NCBI RefSeq assembly: GCF_000002235.5
Contig: NW_022145609.1
Coordinates: forward strand, 6,021,214 to 6,085,213
Length of the DNA stretch: 64,000 bases
Direction of reading: 5' to 3'
Source: Strongylocentrotus purpuratus
Lineage: Eukaryota; Echinodermata; Echinoidea; Camarodonta; Strongylocentrotidae
In this document: in pieces, positions 35,481 to 48,290 of the stretch
Layout of the letters: every line of letters begins with the position of its first letter
Position numbering within the stretch: the stretch's first letter is position 1
Notes under the pieces: model-generated
What the model was told of the DNA's origin: nothing
Databases searched by the model: none
Seen by the model: the letters and a program-made list of their open reading frames with translations, nothing else
Program-made: the position numbers and the translations under genes

Positions 35481-36954
35481 AGGGATCGGAATTTTAATGT
35501 GTTGGTACCAAAATCAGAGCTGACATTATTTAACCATAGAATAAATGCAATTTTTGAAAGAGGGCTACACGTAGACTTTACATTAAAATTTGTGTTGAAA
35601 ACTCACATTCAAGATTAATATCGGCGGAATGATTTTCTTAACCTTAGCCTGCGAATGAATAAGAATAATTAGATTGTGGATTTTTGTTTGCCTTGAAAAT
35701 TTGGTAAACAATCTGTACACTTTTTCAAAATGGTCGATCGACGCCCTTGCGAATACAATGTAGATGTCAACATATTATAAGGCCCATTACTGGATTACTA
35801 AGTAAAATGTTTATATCATTTCTGCACGTCTACTTACAATCTACTTTCCTTAGATTTGTTATCAGAGGAGTCAAATCTCCCGGTATCGGTGGTTTGTGTT
35901 TTTATACATTTTTTTTAACTTAGCAATGATGGAATAAATATATATAAGATGGTTGTGATGATGGTGGTGACGACGACGACGACGACGACGATGATAATGA
36001 TGATGGCAATGTACACAATTTACTTTTGTATTCATTGATTTAGTGGTATAATATTTAACTAACAGAACAGGTTGAAAAAACGGCCTCTTTTCACGGAAAA
36101 AGCAACAAAATTATTTACCAAGCTAGTTTAATTAACTTTTTTTTTAAACACTATCATTAAAAAGTTACAACCCCTCTAAAGTGTTGGGACTCCTAACAAT
36201 TTGATGGTAAAATTATATTTAGATTGAATCACAATGAGAAAGAGGATTAAAAAAAAAAAAAACGTGTTTTAAGTCGAATATTGATGAAGGAATACAACAT
36301 TTAGGTTTTCTGCGGACAAAAGAAAACTAAAATTATGTTTTCTTTGATCAATATTTTATTGGGGAACACATTTTCCCTTTTTTTTGGATAGGGGGGGGGG
36401 GTCTTTGCAGAATTGTGTTTTAAATGACATCCTATTTCACATCATGATACAATATAAGTGAAATTTTGCCATCACATTTTTGGCGAATTCGGGGCTCCCA
36501 ACACTTTTCAGGGGCTTTAAAAATAAAATCGTGCGACAAATTTTCTCTCAAAGTAGCCACAGGGTTGTCACGGGAGTCTCGAAGCCGTCTGGAACCGTTC
36601 TCGAAAATGAGAATCTGACAAATTCAAGATCGAGAGAGGCGTAAACCCCTCTGAGCGCGACTAAATTGTGTTAACAAAAAAAATCAAGACATGACTGTAT
36701 GCGAATTGTATGCGATTTTTTGACCCAAATGTTGCCGGGAGTTCATGCGACATACGCAGATGTGTCGTAAGTACTAATTCAGTGTGATTCCAAGTGAAAA
36801 TTGTCGCTTATTCGATGATTTTTTTTCTTCTCGAAATTGTGTGTCTCCAACAAGTCGCGATCCAGTGAGATACCAACTTTATATGTGCTTCTTGTATGAT
36901 GTCACTTCACTGCGCGTCAAATATAACGCGTGTCATCGACGCAGTCCTAAGTCA
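35481..36954. other. Start of second duplication block; flank of gene C
   Basis: Matches the downstream flank of gene A (about 9,650-10,260 and 10,970-11,390), e.g. TCAACATATTATAAGGCCCA, GGTCGATCGACG and TTCTCTCAAAGTAGCC. An ACG-repeat lies at about 35,970 and an A-run at about 36,250. No gene is supported. Confidence 0.65.
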
Positions 36955-38223
36955 TTACTTTTGAACTCCAGATGGAATATTGACGTATTCCACTCTCTCT
37001 GGATCATCGATGTCAGCGTAAACACCTTCTTGGATATTGCTGATCCCCGATCCACTGAATCCCTGGGAGGCATGTTGCCTGACTCCACTCGGTTGAGGCA
37101 GCTCGTAATGAGGGCTCTGTGGATCGCCTGCTAATGGGGCAGCATGTAAACGAGGCAGGTCTTCCTTCTTTTGCTTTCGCTTGCTGGTGGTCGATTTAGG
37201 AAAGACAGACAGAAATAGTGGATAATCACAATCGTCATCATCACCATAATAATCTCCATCTTCCCCATCACCATCATCTCCATCATCATTATCATTATAG
37301 TCGGCAAATCATTAAATACTATTAAAAGATACATGTATAAGAACATTTGTCTTTCAAGGTCTTTGAGGTAATACCAGTAGGGTATATTACTTCATAATTA
37401 TATATGTAGATATTCAGGTTTAAAATAAACATGATTTTTGTTACTCAATTACCCTAGAAATGCGTTTTTGCAATGCAGACTGTACAAGAGGAATAAATTG
37501 CAGGCAGCTATGTTGTATAAACTAGTTAAAATTAGGAATTAGAGAATTAAAAAACAATTTCAATATTGAAAATCCACGTTCTGCATTTCAAACGTTTTTC
37601 GAAAAGGGCATTACTCTTGTGCGAGAAATTAAAATGTTTTGTTATCTTATACCATACAATCACCATGGCAATAGCAAGTATGATGTTCCCCAAGCATAAT
37701 GTCACGATTAAAACCATTGAAGCAGCATTAGTATTCGTCAGGTGCTGACACTCTGCAACATTGAATAGATAAGCGTAAATCACCAACATTTATCAGTCCA
37801 TTGCTAGTTGCAGAATAAACCTATTGCTTCAACAAAAAATGCTATAAATGTTAATATTAGATAGCTTAGACAGATACCGAGATGTGATTTGTGCAGAGCT
37901 CGACACGTGATATCAATTGTGAGGATCCAAATTGTTATATTTTCCTGGCCGGTCACTTTTCGGTGTTATATTAACCAGCTGGTGAAATGAATATATTTTT
38001 AATCAATGCATGTCGCCCTCTTGAGGACTGTATGTCACCAATAGGCCATTTTCGTAATGTAACCAAAGGTAATGCATAAGTCTTTGTGAAGTGCCTCAAT
38101 ACAAATTATTTCATTCACCTGGTAAGAATTATAGAATTTCAATAGACAGAATTCAAACTGCATACATTAGTTGTTGCCAGGTTGGACAAACATTATGAAT
38201 TGACCTACCTAGCAACACTTGAT

Positions 38224-40762
38224 ATAATTTATTGCATTTTACCCCGGTTCCCAACATAAACAAATCCTCTGCGTGCCCATGCCTTGAGCCATAATGCATG
38301 GCCGTCCAGAGGATTTTTTTTTTATGTTGGGGACCGGGGTAACATGCAATAAATTATTGAAAATTTATTGCATTTTCTATGTTTTATTTTATTGATGGAA
38401 ACTGCCCCTAACCTAGCCCCCGCTGCGTAAAGTCATGGTTCAGTGACAAAGCAATGGCCTCGTAACTGTGAGGCCCCAGGATCAAAACCGTGTCGATGTG
38501 CAATATTAGTGCCCTTTTGTAGGGCATTAATACGGAAGCCCATTAGTGCCACCATACGAAATAAAATTTAAGAGGAATTATCTGGCGGCCGCCACTTAAT
38601 TAACTGGCGGCCGCCAGAGAATTATGTGGCGGCCGCCAGATATTTAGAGGTCTAAAACAGCTGCATAATGATAGGATACTGGAAGCACTGCCGTACTGAT
38701 GGGGGGGGGGGGGTAGGGCACTTTTGCCCACAGTCAGAGGCGGCATTCTTGGTTGGGAGGGGGAACACTGTGCCCCCACTTTTTCAGGTTCCCCTAAAGT
38801 GCCCCCTTATCCTTTGTACATGTCTTTTTTTCCCCGGCCCCCCACTCAATGTTATTTAGGGTACGCATAATTATGCTCGTTCCCTCTTTTTGAAAGCACC
38901 CCTATCTGAGGACTGTCAATATTTCTATGGGCATGAATATGAATATAGGGGCATGTTAAATGTTTAGGAAATTTTAATTCCAGTTCACTTTCCTTTTCTT
39001 TGAATGGAATATCATTTTAATTTGATTAAATTCAGGTTTTATTATTTTTATGTTCTTTTTGGTTACTAAATAGTAATTAATTTTACTGCTTTACTGCTGA
39101 TTTTTTTCGGGGGGGGGGGGGGAGTGAAAATTCGTTTTGACCCCCCCCCCCCACACACACACACCTTTTTGTCGGGAGGAGGGCGAGTCCCCTGCCCCCA
39201 CTTCTGGCGCCTATGATCGCAACAATGGCTGGATTTCTGAAAAAAGGGGCACCTACAAAGTGACACATCACCAATAATAAATTTTTTTTTTTTTTTTTTT
39301 TTAGATATTTGTACCACCCCTTCGTCAAGATTGTGAATACACTACCACGAACGACATCAATATTTGTTTATTTCTTTACGTGGAACAACATATTGCTTAA
39401 TCAACGTACTTCGCAATTTGGTGTGATGGACTGATCAATATCGATTTTCGAGCAAGCGAGCAAATAGTATAAGGTCCCATTTGAAAAATTACATGATGAA
39501 GAAAGACTGAAAAGTTCTTTTATGTAATTATGAGTAACATTATAATCAAAACATCCATAAACGCGCAAGCAAGCACTATAATTATAAGGGCTTTCAGATG
39601 CCTTGAATTATAGAGGTGCATCATGGAGAAAGAAAAAAATAGGCACTTATCAGAAGGGAAAAGGACATGTACATGTAAACAGTGGAGGCACAGTGTCCCC
39701 CCCCCCCCTACCAAGAATGCCGCTTCTGACTGTGGGCAAACGTGCGAAACTAACCCAGAAAATCTAGAAATAAACCACATTTCAATTTCATTTCGCGGGT
39801 CAACTGCCCCCCCCCCCGCATCAGTACGCCAGTGCTTCCAGTATCCTTCCATGAAAATATATAAATTCCTACCATTAAAAATTATCAGAAGGGAAAAGGC
39901 CTGCCCCCCCCCCCCCACTCAGAGGTCGGAATGACCGCATGCGTGTTGCCAAAATGTCCGGTAAAGGGGTAATTTTCGTGCGACAAAGTCCGGCCCGAGA
40001 ATTGTAAAAAAAAAGGGTGTATTTGACTTTTCACCCGGAGATTTCTTTAAAAAGGGGGTATTTTTCTTTTTTTCTCTCATCTCTTTGGACTCCTGAGAAA
40101 TTATTCCGAATTTAGGGGGGTACATTGAGCATTTTTCCTGATTAAGGGGGGTCTCCAAGGCAGGAAAAGCCCGCGAAATGCCCACAGAAATATTGGCAGT
40201 CCTCAGATAGGGGTGCTTTCAAAAAGAGGGAACGAGCATATGCGTACCCTAAATAACATTGAGTGGGGGGCCGGGGAAAAAGGACATGAACAAAGGATAA
40301 GGGGCACTTTAGGGGAACCTGAAAAAGTGGGGGCACAGTGTTCCCCCTCCCAACCAAGAATGCCGCCTCTAACTGTGGGCAAAAGTGCCCCACCCCCCCC
40401 CCCCCCATCAGTACGCCAGTGCTTCCAGTATCCTACCATTATGCAGCTGTTATAGACCTCTAAATATCTGGCGGCCGCCAGATAATTCCTCTTACATTTT
40501 ATTTTGTATGGTGGCACTAATGGGCTTCCGTACATTATCCTCATTACTGTCATTTATGACTTAAGGGCGTAGGTTCCCTAGTTGATAAGCATAGTAGCAT
40601 ACACATGCTTTAGCAGTCACGCAAAACAAACATTGTCAAATTATTATTCAATAAAATCTGAGAATGTATACTATTATCTAGATCTATTATTTTTAAATTA
40701 TTTTAAAATAATTCCATAAATTGGGGTAAAACAAAAATATTCCAACTTTATGAGCGACAGTG
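38224..40762. mobile_element. Truncated Tc1/mariner-type foldback, interrupted
   Basis: Second copy of the 22,490 element. It begins abruptly in the element's centre (ATAATTTATTGCATTTTACC) and runs to the terminal GAGCGACAGTG at 40,762, 22 bases from the FN3 exon of gene C. At 38,531 it is split by a 2-kb element; the flanks GGGCATTAAT and CATTATCCTC rejoin as the uninterrupted GGGCATTAATCCTC of the 22.5-kb copy. Confidence 0.75.
38532..40531. mobile_element. 2.0-kb element with long inverted ends and NotI-type palindromes
   Basis: Ends ACGGAAGCCCATTAGTGCCA are inverted and near-identical for about 300 bases. The left arm has three copies of TGGCGGCCGCCA (38,582-38,640), the right arm one (about 40,471-40,482). 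Inside are poly-G/C runs, GGGCACTTAT-like words and a partial inner copy (about 39,620-39,860). No transposase is visible. The target duplication is imperfect. Confidence 0.7.
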
Positions 40763-43700
40763 CATTAGTCCAATCACCACTCACCAAGGATAGGAGTCGT
40801 AACAGTCACAAGTGGACTTCTTGGTCCTTCTCCGCCGGGACCTTCTCTGTTGGCAGACACACTGATATTGTATTCTGTTTTTGGTTCCAATTCAGTCAAT
40901 ACAAACTGCATTATTCGTTGAAGATCGCCCTCTCCCACACCCGAGTCGATTCTACCAACCTCTTGCCATTTCTCTTCCATCGTTTGCTGATAGATAAGGT
41001 AACCAACAACTGGTCCGTCGCCGGAGTCCAGACAGGGTATCCAAGAGCTCCAGAAGACAGTGACTGATGACGAGCTGATCTCTCCGACTGTTGGGCCGGA
41101 TTGCAGCTCTGGTAAAGCTGAAAATTATATTGCTATCAAGTTAAAAGCTGATTTTATGTATAGAGTACTTTATGAGAAAAAACACACCAGCAAAGAAACC
41201 AACAAATAAAACAAGTAAAAATAAAACTCAATCTGAAATCCCAATCTTAGGGCCTATTTTGAATTGCCTTATTAAGTCTCCAAATACCTTGCATATTTAA
41301 AGAGGTATTTCCGATAAAGTTCATGCATATACATTGTGTATGTTGTTATTCACTACTTACATTTGATATACAAAATCACCTAATCAGTTTAAATATGGTA
41401 ATTACCGTAAAAATCAAAGACCGCAGAAATAGCATCCAGTGAAAAGGATCTATTTTGGTCCGACAGTTCACCAGCGTAGCAGAAGATTTGGTCACCTTCG
41501 GTCACGTTGTAAAGGAGGAAACTATTATTACGGAATTCACCTTCAAGACTCGTTGATGAGAAAGAAATCGGTCTTGATGACGAAAGACTTTGACCGATGG
41601 ATACCTTGACGTCATCTGGAGACAATGTTTCCCCTTCGATTTCGACGTCGACGGCGCAGTAGACACTAGCGAAACCGGGATTAGTTCGAAGGGTCGTGAG
41701 ATGGAAATTATCTGTAGGATGAGATACAAGAAAGAATGAGAGTGGTAGAAACGCGATAAAAATACAAAATCTAGCAACATTATCACAGTGAATTTTTCAA
41801 TTTCAATTTCAATTTATTTATGTTTCCAACAAAACATTATAAATCAATTATAAACATTAAAAAACAAATGTAGAAATACATATTGGAAACAGAGGGGTCC
41901 ACTAAAAAGCAGTTCTTGTAAAAGTGTGAACACCTCAAATGATACTTAAGGATAATGAGTAATTCTTTTAACAAGTCCATAACTACAAAAGGAACTACAA
42001 AATAGGGGAAAGGGGGGTGCCAACAGAGATGAAAACGAAACAAGACAGTTCTTTACATGACAAAGATAGAAGAACGCGGATAAAAATGATAAGATGATAA
42101 AATGATAAGATGATAAAATGCATTCGTTGACGCAGTCCTACGTCAGATAAAAGTAATGCTGCCTTGTGTGCAAGACTAGAGTGACATGTGAAAACACATA
42201 GGCATATTGATAAATGTGATATCACTCACAAATTCCTTTCTGGCAAATCAAATATCTGTCCAGTGAACAGAAGTCATCATCCCAACGTCCATGTCTCTCC
42301 TTCCTTTTGTTCGACCAGAGGCAAGTACAATTTTGATCTCCAAAATCATTGTTTGGTTCATTTGGCGCCCAACCATCATATCTAATACAAAACAAAGGAA
42401 AATAAAATGCATGACAATTGCAATAGCAATAAAATAACCAGACTTGAAGGTGAGCATATACTATAAATGGGATTTTAGACTATCCAATCCTAATTGAATG
42501 TAATGCCGGTTAAATAATCGTTTACAGGACATAAATAACCATACAATCATAATCGTTTTAACGACATTGGAAAGTGTTAAGAACATCTTTCAAACGTTTT
42601 GTGTTTGCTGGTATTTTAATTGGGATATGAGATAATTATAGAAACGTGCATACTCATAAATTCTGACAAACTTCTGACAAACTTCATCGCTATGCATGGA
42701 GATCCAACTTCAAATGACTAATAACTGTCAAACGACATGAATAAGTCCTACGAGACTAATCAAAGAAATGCACTTATTTTATTGTCGATATCGTGATTAT
42801 AGTGCTTACATCACTGGTGTGCCGTCAAGCCATCTGAATTGACCTTCGGCGTCTCTGTCATTGCAACCAATCCAAAAGCACCGCGTAACTTCTGAGGCCG
42901 GAGTGATGAAAGTCGTCAAGAAAACCTGCAGTGGTGTTGAAAAATATTAAATATACGACACACTTCTCATTCCTAAAACTAATTATCCGGCATAAGAATC
43001 ACAAAGAAAATTTTTTATGGACTGAGCGTAACATGATATTGATTAGAAACTATTCAATCTAATTGAAACATTCTCCACATCTCTTTATACTTGGCATCAC
43101 TCAAATGAAGAATCGTACACAACTTTATATGTGCAATGATTTAGAATATTTTTTTTTAAAGAATCGGACATTTTCCTATCAAATGAATATTACCCCTTAG
43201 ACACGATGTGTCATTGCTGTGAGAGTGACGTTAAAAGAAAGTAAATCGTGAACAGATTGCATTATATTACTCGCCCATACACTAACTGCCTTCGTAGGCT
43301 CTATTAGCGTAGGTAATGACGCAATCCATAACGCGCCAAACGTCGTGTGTAATAGATATTATAGCATGCGCCAGTATCATGCAATTATTATCAGCGCACC
43401 GTTCATTTTGAATTCATTCTTTTTACTATAATTATCACCCTCACGTTTTGCTACGTCAGGAAGTAACGCTTCGAGAGCAATGGTGGATAATAACACATTT
43501 AAACATAACTTAGCCATAACTTATAGCTGTATATATATCACGTTACAAGCTAAGAAAGTAAGTATGATTAACATCTGACCATTATTTGAATCGATTTAAT
43601 ACCTGGATCTCGTCTGAGTCAACCTTTGCTAGATTCGCTCCATAACCTTGACAGAGAGCCTGCGCCTGATCGTAGTCTAATCGGGTGCTGTTATCCACTA

Positions 43701-44092
43701 GATAGACTGCGTCATCCAGCCGGTGCCATTCAGGAGAGGGTGGCTGACTTGTTACTGTATTATGATATGAAAGTGACAGTTTCGATTATAAGGCGGCTGC
43801 TTCCTCCGAGCATTCGTAGGGTAATACCTGACACAGCGGAACGTTGAAACAGCGCATATAATTAACAGCCCCCCCCCCAAGGTAGGATAAACCGGAAGTG
43901 ATTGCCCCCTTTTTAACACAAACATTAAATTAAACTAAGCAATAAGAATTTTTTTTAAACAAAACAAAAAAAGCGAAGAGTTTTTTTATGACGAACATGG
44001 ATATATTTCTAAGTATTCTTACCCCCTTGTAAAAACAAGATGGCTACAATGGCGATAGTAACGAACGCTGTCTCCTGGTAGGCGAACTTCAT

Positions 44093-44880
44093 ATTAAATC
44101 AACAAATAGATGGGAGTTGGTGTCAGAAAGAGATGCTATTCATTTATGATTGTATTTCAAAATGCATGTACATGTACATAGACTGGAGAAGAAATAAACG
44201 TTGACGTGTCTCGCGCTGAAATGACCTTAAAAAAGCTTTCTGTTTTGTTTCCTGGGCTTGTTGACATAACTTTCCTCTTTCAGTTTCAAATAAAAAAAAT
44301 TGCTACATCACCCCGTCTTATTTTAGAATAAAACTAACCGTTTCCTTTTCATGTTCATGCTTCCATAATTATAAGGCTTTGAAGTAATTTAATCGATTTC
44401 TCTCAAAGATGAAAGGACTATTTGTAAATGTAAATGATAACTTCCCGGTTTTATAGTTTGTTTTCTATATGTTTTCCTAAATGATAATAATAATGACAAT
44501 AATAATAATAAAACAACAAATATAATGATAAAATTAAGAAGAACTGATAAACAGATAGATAATTAAAAAAATAAATGAATAAAATGGATTAGACAAGAAC
44601 ATCATCCTAGGAGTAAGATATTAACAATTGTTGTCTACTACTAACGCTCATGTTCATAGTTACTTCAGATACCTTTGATTATCATATTCATATTGTAGTC
44701 CGCGAATGTAAAATAGTACATCATGACAAACAGATATCATGGTACATACATGTATAGAGCCTGTTTTTGTTTGTAATTTTGTTTCTGTTTACCACTGAGT
44801 TCCTTTCAGTATGATTTTGCTGGTATATTTTATGTACGTGTATTAGGTCTTATGATGAAAACTTTCATGTCCAATGTTTG
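44093..44880 (-). promoter_or_regulatory. Conserved 5' flank of gene C
   Basis: 44,093-44,380 matches the upstream block of A and B (CGTTGACGTGTCTCGCGCTG at 44,199-44,218). 44,460-44,880 is AT-rich and matches 17,830-18,420. Promoter activity is inferred only. Confidence 0.35.
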
Positions 44881-44881
44881 T

Positions 44882-46331
44882 AAATATAGGATTTCCCGGC
44901 GAAATTCGCGAGTTTGTCAATTCGAATTTGTTTACTTTGCATTGAAGTTAGTGCAGATCGGCTTTGCCATGCCAATTATCATTGAATTTTCCCGTTTTGG
45001 TAGTCAATTTAAAATTTTGGTCGAATAGTGTTGTACGGTATGTCACTGAAACAGCTCCCGTAGGACTTTTGTGCCAAAGTTGATTTTTTGCATTTTTGGA
45101 TTTAATGGGGTCCAAACTATCAGAAATTGATGGGGTTCAAATTTTCCCGAAGACACATAATTTCCCTATTGCGCTTTATATAAGCCATTTTGGCGCCCAA
45201 TATGGACCCCCAGGAAATGAAGGAGGGGTCTGAAAAATTGAACCCCATCATATTTGGTCAATTGGGACGCTTTTGAAGCCAAAACAGCAGAAAAATCAAC
45301 TTTGGCTCAAAAATCCTACGGGATTACATACCATACCGCACTAGAAGGGTTTCATAGATCTGTCATTTAATTTAGAAACTGCTCAACTAGCATTCAAATT
45401 AATCGTCACTTGTCGAGGCGTCATTTTTATCATTCAAATTAACACCTGTCATTCGTATTCGAATTATGTTTATTCAAGTTAGGAATGTTAAGGGGAAGAA
45501 ATGCAACACACGTTTACATTAAAAAAAAAATGCAATTAAATGCATGATTTGCAATTAGGGTATTTTCTATTATTCCATTCATTAATTTTGAGGACAATGC
45601 ATATGGGTGTAGTCAGACATTTGGTAAAGAAGGGCGAAATCAAGGGATATGGCATTTCTGCACGTACATGTACATGTTCATATACCCCGGAAAAGTGGGG
45701 ATACAAAAATACCTACCCCAGTCACAATATTGTACCCTTCTTCCATAATGAAATTGTGATAAATTTATGATGAAACAGAAGACAAACAACTTCCTTACAT
45801 GAAAATTTACAAAAATATTGAGACCATCAAGTCCGTCGATGTAAGTCTTTTTTTCTTCTTAACAATCAAACTTAAAGGATGATGAATATCACATAAATCT
45901 AAAAGTATATGAAGTGTATAAATGCAAGAAAATAGGATATGATGAAATACACATGGAAAAAACAATCTTGAAAGAAAGAGAATGAGCTATAAAAAGTGTG
46001 TAATAAACGAGAAATGTATATTGACCATCAATTCAAGTGCACAAAGTGCTAATTTGAATGCTACAAATGTTTTCGAATGCTAAAAGTACACCTTCACGAT
46101 GCCAGAAATCGTGTTGCGTCAAATCGAATGTCCAAATAACAAGAAGCAAACTATTCATTAATTTGAATGAAACATACATAGATTCTAACGAAAACTTCAT
46201 AGATTTGAAAACTAGAAAAAGGAATATAAACCCAAGATATATCTGACAGCACTAAAACCGTCGAATTTGAACGCAAGATAAATTAACTTAAAATGACAAA
46301 CTCGCGAATTTGGCCGGAAAATCCTATATTT
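44882..46331. mobile_element. 1.45-kb DNA transposon with about 38-bp TIRs
   Basis: Left end AAATATAGGATTTCCCGGCG and the complement of the right end (AAATATAGGATTTTCCGGCC) both lead into AATTCGCGAGTTTGTCA. An inner foldback (about 45,028-45,345) has arms around CCAAAGTTGATTTTT. The paralogous site upstream of gene A (about 18,415-18,430, GTTTGTAAAGGTTTTAAAGA) lacks the insertion, so it arrived after the duplication. No transposase domain was found. Confidence 0.75.
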
Positions 46332-46765
46332 AAAGATTTTCTGTCAGGTTCGGTTTCATAATTCTCAGCGATATCTGTATTTGAAATCCTGCAATAGTTT
46401 TCAAAAATATGGCAAATAAGATGAGGATTATATGGTTCTTCTTAGCCTATTCTAAATTTGACTTGTAATCGACAAAAAGAGAGGGAATGCTAACAATAGA
46501 CCAGCTGAAAAAGTTCGGTTTCATTAAAAAAAAAAAAAAAAAAAAATCATAATTCATCATTGGAAAATATGTATAACTATTAGTGAAGATATTATAGAGG
46601 TCGGGATTATCTGTTATTTGTTATCGTGGATGCAGAGTTTTACATAATAGAACAATTCCTACAGTTACATTGTTCGAAATTCACCAAAGTGATATTATCT
46701 TATACTATGTGAATATTACGGGGACATTTTTTTTTTTTTTTTTTTTTTTTGGGGGGGGGGGGGGA
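46332..46765. other. Duplicated intergenic flank (C-D)
   Basis: Matches 18,425-19,170 upstream of gene A, with a deletion of part of it. Ends in the T-run/G-run that precedes the SINE. No gene. Confidence 0.6.
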
Positions 46766-46781
46766 TAGGGTTAGCTGGGAG

Positions 46782-48025
46782 CAAGGCTCAAATTAATTTT
46801 TTGTCCACGGGGGCTCTTCCAAAAAAAAAAGAGCCCCCGTGAGCCCTCTCACGGGGGCTCTTTTAGTACCGACGGGGGCTCTTTTTTCATACAAATTTTC
46901 ATTAAATTGGTACCCATGAAACTCCTAAATTCCTTGGTATTTTATCATTATCATTTAGTCGGCATTTTCCCTCTTAGAAAATTTACTTGTTACATAGCTG
47001 TTATTGACTTTTATCTCCGTGATGACATTCTCTCCATTTCTTCCCGCTCTGCACATAATGTCCTCCTCATTATTTGGAGCAACCTTATTTACATTCTTTC
47101 TTTACTTTTAGTTTTTACCATATCCTTCCAAAACATAGGGGCGGATCTAGCTTTTTGCTAAGGGTGGGGGGGGGGGTAACCCAAATACGATGTGGAGCAT
47201 CGTCCACGAGCCGCGTAGCGGCGAGGCGATTTTTGTTGCTGCTATTTTGAACCCCCGTAAGTGATGTTTTCCTGACATCTACTAACATGCGGAGCATCGT
47301 CGACGAGCCGCGAAGCGGCGAGGCGATTTTTTTTGTGCGCTATTTTGAACCCCCGTTAGTGATGTTTTCCCGGCATCTACTGACATCTACTAATACTGTG
47401 TTGGTCTGGACACAATGACACATGATAGCATTTTTCTATGCACATCACATTTTCACTTGGCAGCCCAAGGGGGAGGGGGGGGGGGGGGGTGGTGGTTGAA
47501 CCCCCTTAACCGCCTAGATCCGCCCCTGCAACATCTTTGCTGATCTTCTTTTCAATATTGATTTACTGGTCGAGTTACATTATTTGCTGATCTTTTAGAA
47601 TATCCAGATTTCAGAGGATTCACACTTTTCACAACGAAAAACTTCTCCATGTTTCAGTCCTTGCGCGATCGTCTCCAGCTCCAGCAGATATTGGGCGTCA
47701 GCGTGCACACCGGTACTACCGGCCCAGTATAGTCGCTGCTGACGGCCGCACTACAGCTGCACTGCGAGCTCTGTTGTTTGTATCGGTAATACTCATAGAG
47801 ATGGGAGAGAAAGCGCCATCTAATTAGTTCCATTTTATTGGTTTAACGTTTGAACATTGATACTCAATATTGTGTTAAAGTTATATCAGAAAAAATAATC
47901 TTTATTTTATAATTCCACGGGGGCGATTTTTAATTTTGCAATCGCCCCCGTGAACCATCTGACGGGGGCGATTGTGGAGCTCACGGGGGCGAATCGCCCA
48001 CCGCCCCCGTGTATTTTGAGCGTTG
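46782..48025. mobile_element. hAT-type element 1 in SINE (8-bp TSD GCTGGGAG)
   Basis: Ends CAAGGCTCAAATTA and the complement CAACGCTCAAAATA are inverted; the target GCTGGGAG is duplicated exactly at 46,774-46,781 and 48,026-48,033. An 8-bp duplication with CA-starting ends fits the hAT superfamily. Near both ends are inverted GGGGGCTCTT/GGGGGCGATT hairpins. It contains a further element at about 47,136-47,528. No transposase remains. Confidence 0.8.
47136..47528. mobile_element. Nested hAT-like element 2
   Basis: Ends TAGGGGCGGATCTAG and CTAGATCCGCCCCTG are inverted. Inside is a tandem duplication of about 105 bases (about 47,195-47,395) with GAGCCGCG.AGCGGCGAGGCG. The 8-bp target duplication is imperfect. 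Confidence 0.6.
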
Positions 48026-48290
48026 GCTGGGAGCAACCAACTACTACTAGTGGGTTCTTGTGTAGCGCTCTTGTTTTGTCAGACTTGACACTCCTGGCGC
48101 TCCACAATTTTGACCCCGGCTTTAGCACGGCTGTCGTAATTGTACTCTAGCTAGCATTTCGGGGAATGAATTCCTGCCAGGAACCCATTAACCTCACCTT
48201 CGTGGAGAGTTGCACATGTAGATAAGTGTCTTGCCTAAGGACATTGGGGCCGTAGCGAGACTCGAACCGCCAACTATGTAATCCTCAGTC

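Larger units (their letters stand above)
36955..44092 (-). pseudogene. Receptor gene C: lectin (EPN), Ig-like, FN3, TM, ITAM tail; 2-bp frameshift in exon 2
   Basis: Exons in coding order: 44023-44092, 43603-43827, 42810-42925, 42230-42381, 41406-41711, 40785-41117, 37653-37752, 36955-37183. All splice sites are GT..AG, though the TM-exon donor is a weaker GTATAA. Exon 2 is 225 nt, not the 227 nt of B and D: near 43,785 plus reads TTCGATTATAAGG where B and D read TTCGAAATTATAAGG. Loss of AA shifts the frame about 15 codons into the exon and hits TAA within a few codons, so the lectin domain cannot be made from this sequence. Every other exon is open: NEPNN in the lectin part, Ig-like cysteines, FN3, a TM helix and a 76-residue tail with YELP, YADI and YVNI (ITAM spacing 7), while the YQGL tyrosine is replaced (ASQGF). 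The otherwise clean exons suggest a very recent lesion or an assembly error. A foldback transposon sits in the FN3-TM intron. Confidence 0.78.

Noticed and set aside
38582..38640. Cloning-vector linker (NotI and PacI sites)
   Set aside because: The sequence is part of a transposon inverted repeat and recurs in the opposite arm near 40.47 kb with conserved flanks, so contamination is unlikely.
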